DNA of 17,412 nucleotides from Spirochaetia bacterium UBA6919 (lineage in GTDB: Bacteria > Spirochaetota > UBA6919). The notes under the pieces were generated by a model, which saw only the letters and a program-made list of their open reading frames with translations, did no database searches and was not told where the DNA came from. Each line of letters starts with the position of its first letter. Position 1 is the first letter of the stretch. The translations under genes and the position numbers were made by a program. The stretch lies in contig DKAT01000122.1 in NCBI GenBank assembly GCA_002450905.1, positions 1 through 17,412 of the forward strand, in the 5' to 3' direction. Below, piece by piece: positions 15,354 through 17,412 of this stretch.

Positions 15354-16916
15354 ATGTTTGATCCTATCCAGCTTGAAATCTACAAAGGACTTTTCACCGC
15401 AGTGACTGATGAAATGGGGGTTGTTCTCCAGAAGAGCGCCTTTTCTCCTAATATCAAAGAGAGGCGGGATTTCTCCTGTGCCTTATTCGATCAGAAGGGT
15501 GATTTAGTGATTCAATCTGCCCATATCCCAGTTCATCTTGGCTCTATGCAGGTTTGTGTGAAGAGGGTGATGGAGAAAGTATTGATTGATGAGGGCGATA
15601 TTGTGATGGTGAATGATCCATTCATGGGTGGAACGCATTTACCAGATATAACACTCATCGCTGGCTGTTTTCATCAAGGCAAGTTATTATTTTATTTAGC
15701 CAATAGGGCACACCATTCTGATGTTGGAGGCATGACTCCTGGTTCTATGCCGTTGTCTACCAGTATTTATCAGGAAGGAGTGAGAATTCCGCCTGTTAAA
15801 ATCATTAAAAATAATGAGTTGAATGAAGATGTCTTTGAATTACTTCTCTCAAATATGCGGAATAGACCTGAAAGGGAGGGTGATTTCAATGCTCAGATAT
15901 CCAGTCTTAAAATAGGAAAGAAACGTCTTGATGAGTATCTTATCAAATATCCTGTTGATGAGATTTTAAACTACATGACAGAGCTGCAAAACTATTCTGA
16001 AAGGATTATGAGGGCATGTATATCTGGTATTCCCGATGGATTATACTCCTTCTCAGACCAAATGGACGATGATGGAATCACTGATCAGCCAATAAATATC
16101 GCTGTTGATATTACAATAAGTAAGGATCAGGCAACAATTGATTTCAGCCAAAGTGATAATCAAGTGACTGGAGGGATTAATTGTAATCTTGCTATCACTA
16201 CTTCTGTGGTCTTCTATGTCTTTCGATCTCTCATTTCAATGAAAGTTCCTTCAAATGCAGGTATAATGAGGCCATTGAATGTTATAACAAGGAATGGCAG
16301 TATTGTGGATGCATGTTTTCCTTCTGGAATAGCAGGTGGAAACGTAGAAACCTCCCAACGAATTGTTGATGTCTTGTATGGAGCATTATCAAAAGCTTTG
16401 CCCGATAGAATCCCATCAGCTAGCCAGGGTACGATGAATAATCTGAGTATAGGGGGTATTGATATCAATACTGGAAAAGAATTCTCTTATTATGAAACAA
16501 TCGGTGGTGGTATGGGAGCAAGACCTGGAAAAAATGGACTAAGTGCTATCCAGACTCACATGACGAACACATGGAATACCCCCATCGAAGCCCTTGAAAA
16601 CACCTACCCATTTGAAGTGCTAAGATATTCTATCCGAAAGCATTCAGGGGGACAGGGAAAATATTGTGGTGGAGATGGGATTATAAGAGAAATCAAAGTT
16701 TTCACCCCCTGCCATGCAACGATTTTGTCTGAGAGAAGAAAAAATCCCCCTTATGGACTACAAGGCGGTGAAAATGGAAAGTCAGGTGAAAATTATCTAA
16801 TCAGGAAAGGTATTAAACAAAATTTACCGTCAAAATGCAATTTGGATCTCATGAAAGACGATATCATTGTTATCCAGACCCCGGGTGGTGGTGGTTTTGG
16901 TAAACAGTTATTATAA
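15354..16916 (+). CDS. hyuB: Hydantoinase B/oxoprolinase family protein (HyuB)
   Basis: This 520-residue protein is full length for the HyuB family, the partner subunit in ATP-dependent N-methylhydantoin, 5-oxoproline and acetone/acetophenone systems. It begins MFDPIQLEIYKG, typical of the family. Conserved blocks include ERRDFSCALFD (36-46), NDPFMGGTHLPD (87-98), NRAHHSDVGG (117-126), a glycine-rich GGGMGAR (384-390), the HMTNT segment (402-406) and the terminal TPGGGGFG (509-516). The family normally needs the HyuA ATPase subunit, which is not present on either side here. The upstream gene is divergent and unrelated. RidA follows 15 bases after the stop, implying cotranscription and perhaps a shared nitrogen-heterocycle or amide catabolic role. 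No SD precedes the ATG. The substrate cannot be assigned. Confidence 0.93.
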   Translation: MFDPIQLEIYKGLFTAVTDEMGVVLQKSAFSPNIKERRDFSCALFDQKGDLVIQSAHIPVHLGSMQVCVKRVMEKVLIDEGDIVMVNDPFMGGTHLPDITLIAGCFHQGKLLFYLANRAHHSDVGGMTPGSMPLSTSIYQEGVRIPPVKIIKNNELNEDVFELLLSNMRNRPEREGDFNAQISSLKIGKKRLDEYLIKYPVDEILNYMTELQNYSERIMRACISGIPDGLYSFSDQMDDDGITDQPINIAVDITISKDQATIDFSQSDNQVTGGINCNLAITTSVVFYVFRSLISMKVPSNAGIMRPLNVITRNGSIVDACFPSGIAGGNVETSQRIVDVLYGALSKALPDRIPSASQGTMNNLSIGGIDINTGKEFSYYETIGGGMGARPGKNGLSAIQTHMTNTWNTPIEALENTYPFEVLRYSIRKHSGGQGKYCGGDGIIREIKVFTPCHATILSERRKNPPYGLQGGENGKSGENYLIRKGIKQNLPSKCNLDLMKDDIIVIQTPGGGGFGKQLL

Positions 16917-16931
16917 TTTAAGGAGTTTTAT

Positions 16932-17312
16932 ATGGATAAAAAAATTGTATCTTCAAACAACGCCCCAAAGGCAATTGGACCCTACTCACAAGCTATCGTA
17001 GCAGGGGGGTTTCTCTTTTCAGCAGGACAAATCCCTCTGGATCCCGTGTCAATGACCATAGTAGAGGGCGGTATCGAACAGCAAACCAGAAGAGTTCTTG
17101 AGAATCTGAAAGCAGTTTTGTCAGCTGAAAATCTCACTTTCAACAATGTGGTCAAGACTTCCATCTATTTGAAAGACCTCAACGACTATCAGGCAGTAAA
17201 TACCATCTATTCAGAGTATTTTGGTGAGAGCAAGCCAGCGAGAAGCACTTTACAGGTAGCAAAAATCCCTTTAGACGCCATGGTAGAGATCGAAGTCATC
17301 GCAAAATTATAA
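16932..17312 (+). CDS. ridA: RidA family enamine/imine deaminase
   Basis: This 126-residue protein is the normal size for the trimeric RidA/YjgF/TdcF family, which hydrolyses reactive enamines and imines such as 2-aminoacrylate to 2-keto acids and ammonia. Positions corresponding to the E. coli active site are kept: Y18 in IGPYSQA, R104 in PARST, and E119 in VEIEVIA. R104 is the residue that separates true RidA deaminases from other subfamilies. E. coli has Cys in the PARSC position where this protein has Thr106. AGGAG lies at 16921-16925, six bases before the ATG. Its position directly behind HyuB suggests it clears imine products or protects PLP enzymes in that pathway, which is inference. 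Confidence 0.95.
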   Translation: MDKKIVSSNNAPKAIGPYSQAIVAGGFLFSAGQIPLDPVSMTIVEGGIEQQTRRVLENLKAVLSAENLTFNNVVKTSIYLKDLNDYQAVNTIYSEYFGESKPARSTLQVAKIPLDAMVEIEVIAKL

Positions 17313-17337
17313 GTACTCATCACAGAAAAGAAATTTA

Positions 17338-17377
17338 TTCAATAATAAGTTCGCAATGAAAGTGTGGGATTATTGAA
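17338..17377 (+). terminator. Nine-base inverted repeat downstream of ridA
   Basis: TTCAATAAT (17338-17346) pairs perfectly with ATTATTGAA (17369-17377) around a 22-base loop, starting 26 bases after the ridA stop. No T-run follows, so an intrinsic terminator is possible but not typical. It could also be a protein site ahead of the next gene, which lies beyond the window. Confidence 0.3.
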
Positions 17378-17412
17378 AACAACCCGATCATGGGAGATTC
17401 CGTGTAAGAAGT

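Noticed and set aside
16214..16468. 84-residue minus-strand ORF inside hyuB
   Set aside because: It is a shadow of conserved hyuB coding sequence.
17313..17412. Possible next gene at the window end
   Set aside because: The ATGs at about 17356 and 17391 reach stops within a few codons and have no SD.

Overview
This is a low-GC (roughly 35% by eye) bacterial chromosomal segment, probably from a Gram-negative. The evidence for an outer membrane is an MlaF-type ABC ATPase, a small predicted outer-membrane barrel ending in Phe, and Tat/lipobox signal peptides. Most genes have a purine-rich Shine-Dalgarno (SD) site (AGGA, GGAGG or GGGG), which argues against a classical Bacteroidota. The mix of large sensory hybrids, TPR proteins and propeller lipoproteins fits an environmental lineage such as Spirochaetota or Desulfobacterota. 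No marker gene here settles the phylum.

Layout. 1-1131: the 3' end of a NodI-like ABC-2 exporter ATPase, overlapped by its NodJ-like permease. 1182-1781 (minus): DNA-3-methyladenine glycosylase I (tag). 1922-2590: a stand-alone response regulator with an unassigned helical C-terminus. 2594-4162 (minus): an exported protein made of two ~175-residue repeats with DxDxDG-type loops. 4435-5220: an orphan MlaF-like ATPase. 5222-7228 (minus): an exported TPR protein behind a near-consensus sigma70 promoter. 7229-7606: an AT-rich divergent intergenic region. 7607-10293: a small barrel protein followed by two paralogous five-bladed beta-propeller lipoproteins. 10453-15134 (minus): a two-gene signalling operon, a CheB-CheR-PAS fusion followed by a PAS hybrid histidine kinase with a receiver. 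15354-17312: a HyuB-type hydantoinase/oxoprolinase subunit followed by RidA.

How the parts relate. The CheB-CheR-PAS protein has no kinase domain and the next gene supplies one, so the pair probably works as a split sensory system. The barrel and the propeller pair look like a cell-surface cassette. HyuB and RidA form a small metabolic operon, but no HyuA partner is visible. The exporter, tag, response regulator and MlaF genes look like ordinary neighbours without a shared task.

No RNA gene, insertion sequence, CRISPR array or phage module was seen. The most distinctive items are the tandem propeller genes (one has lost the twin arginine, and both have unpaired Cys at equivalent blade positions), the internally duplicated DxDxDG protein, the kinase-less CheB-CheR fusion and the HyuA-less HyuB-RidA pair. 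All promoter and terminator calls are by eye and tentative.
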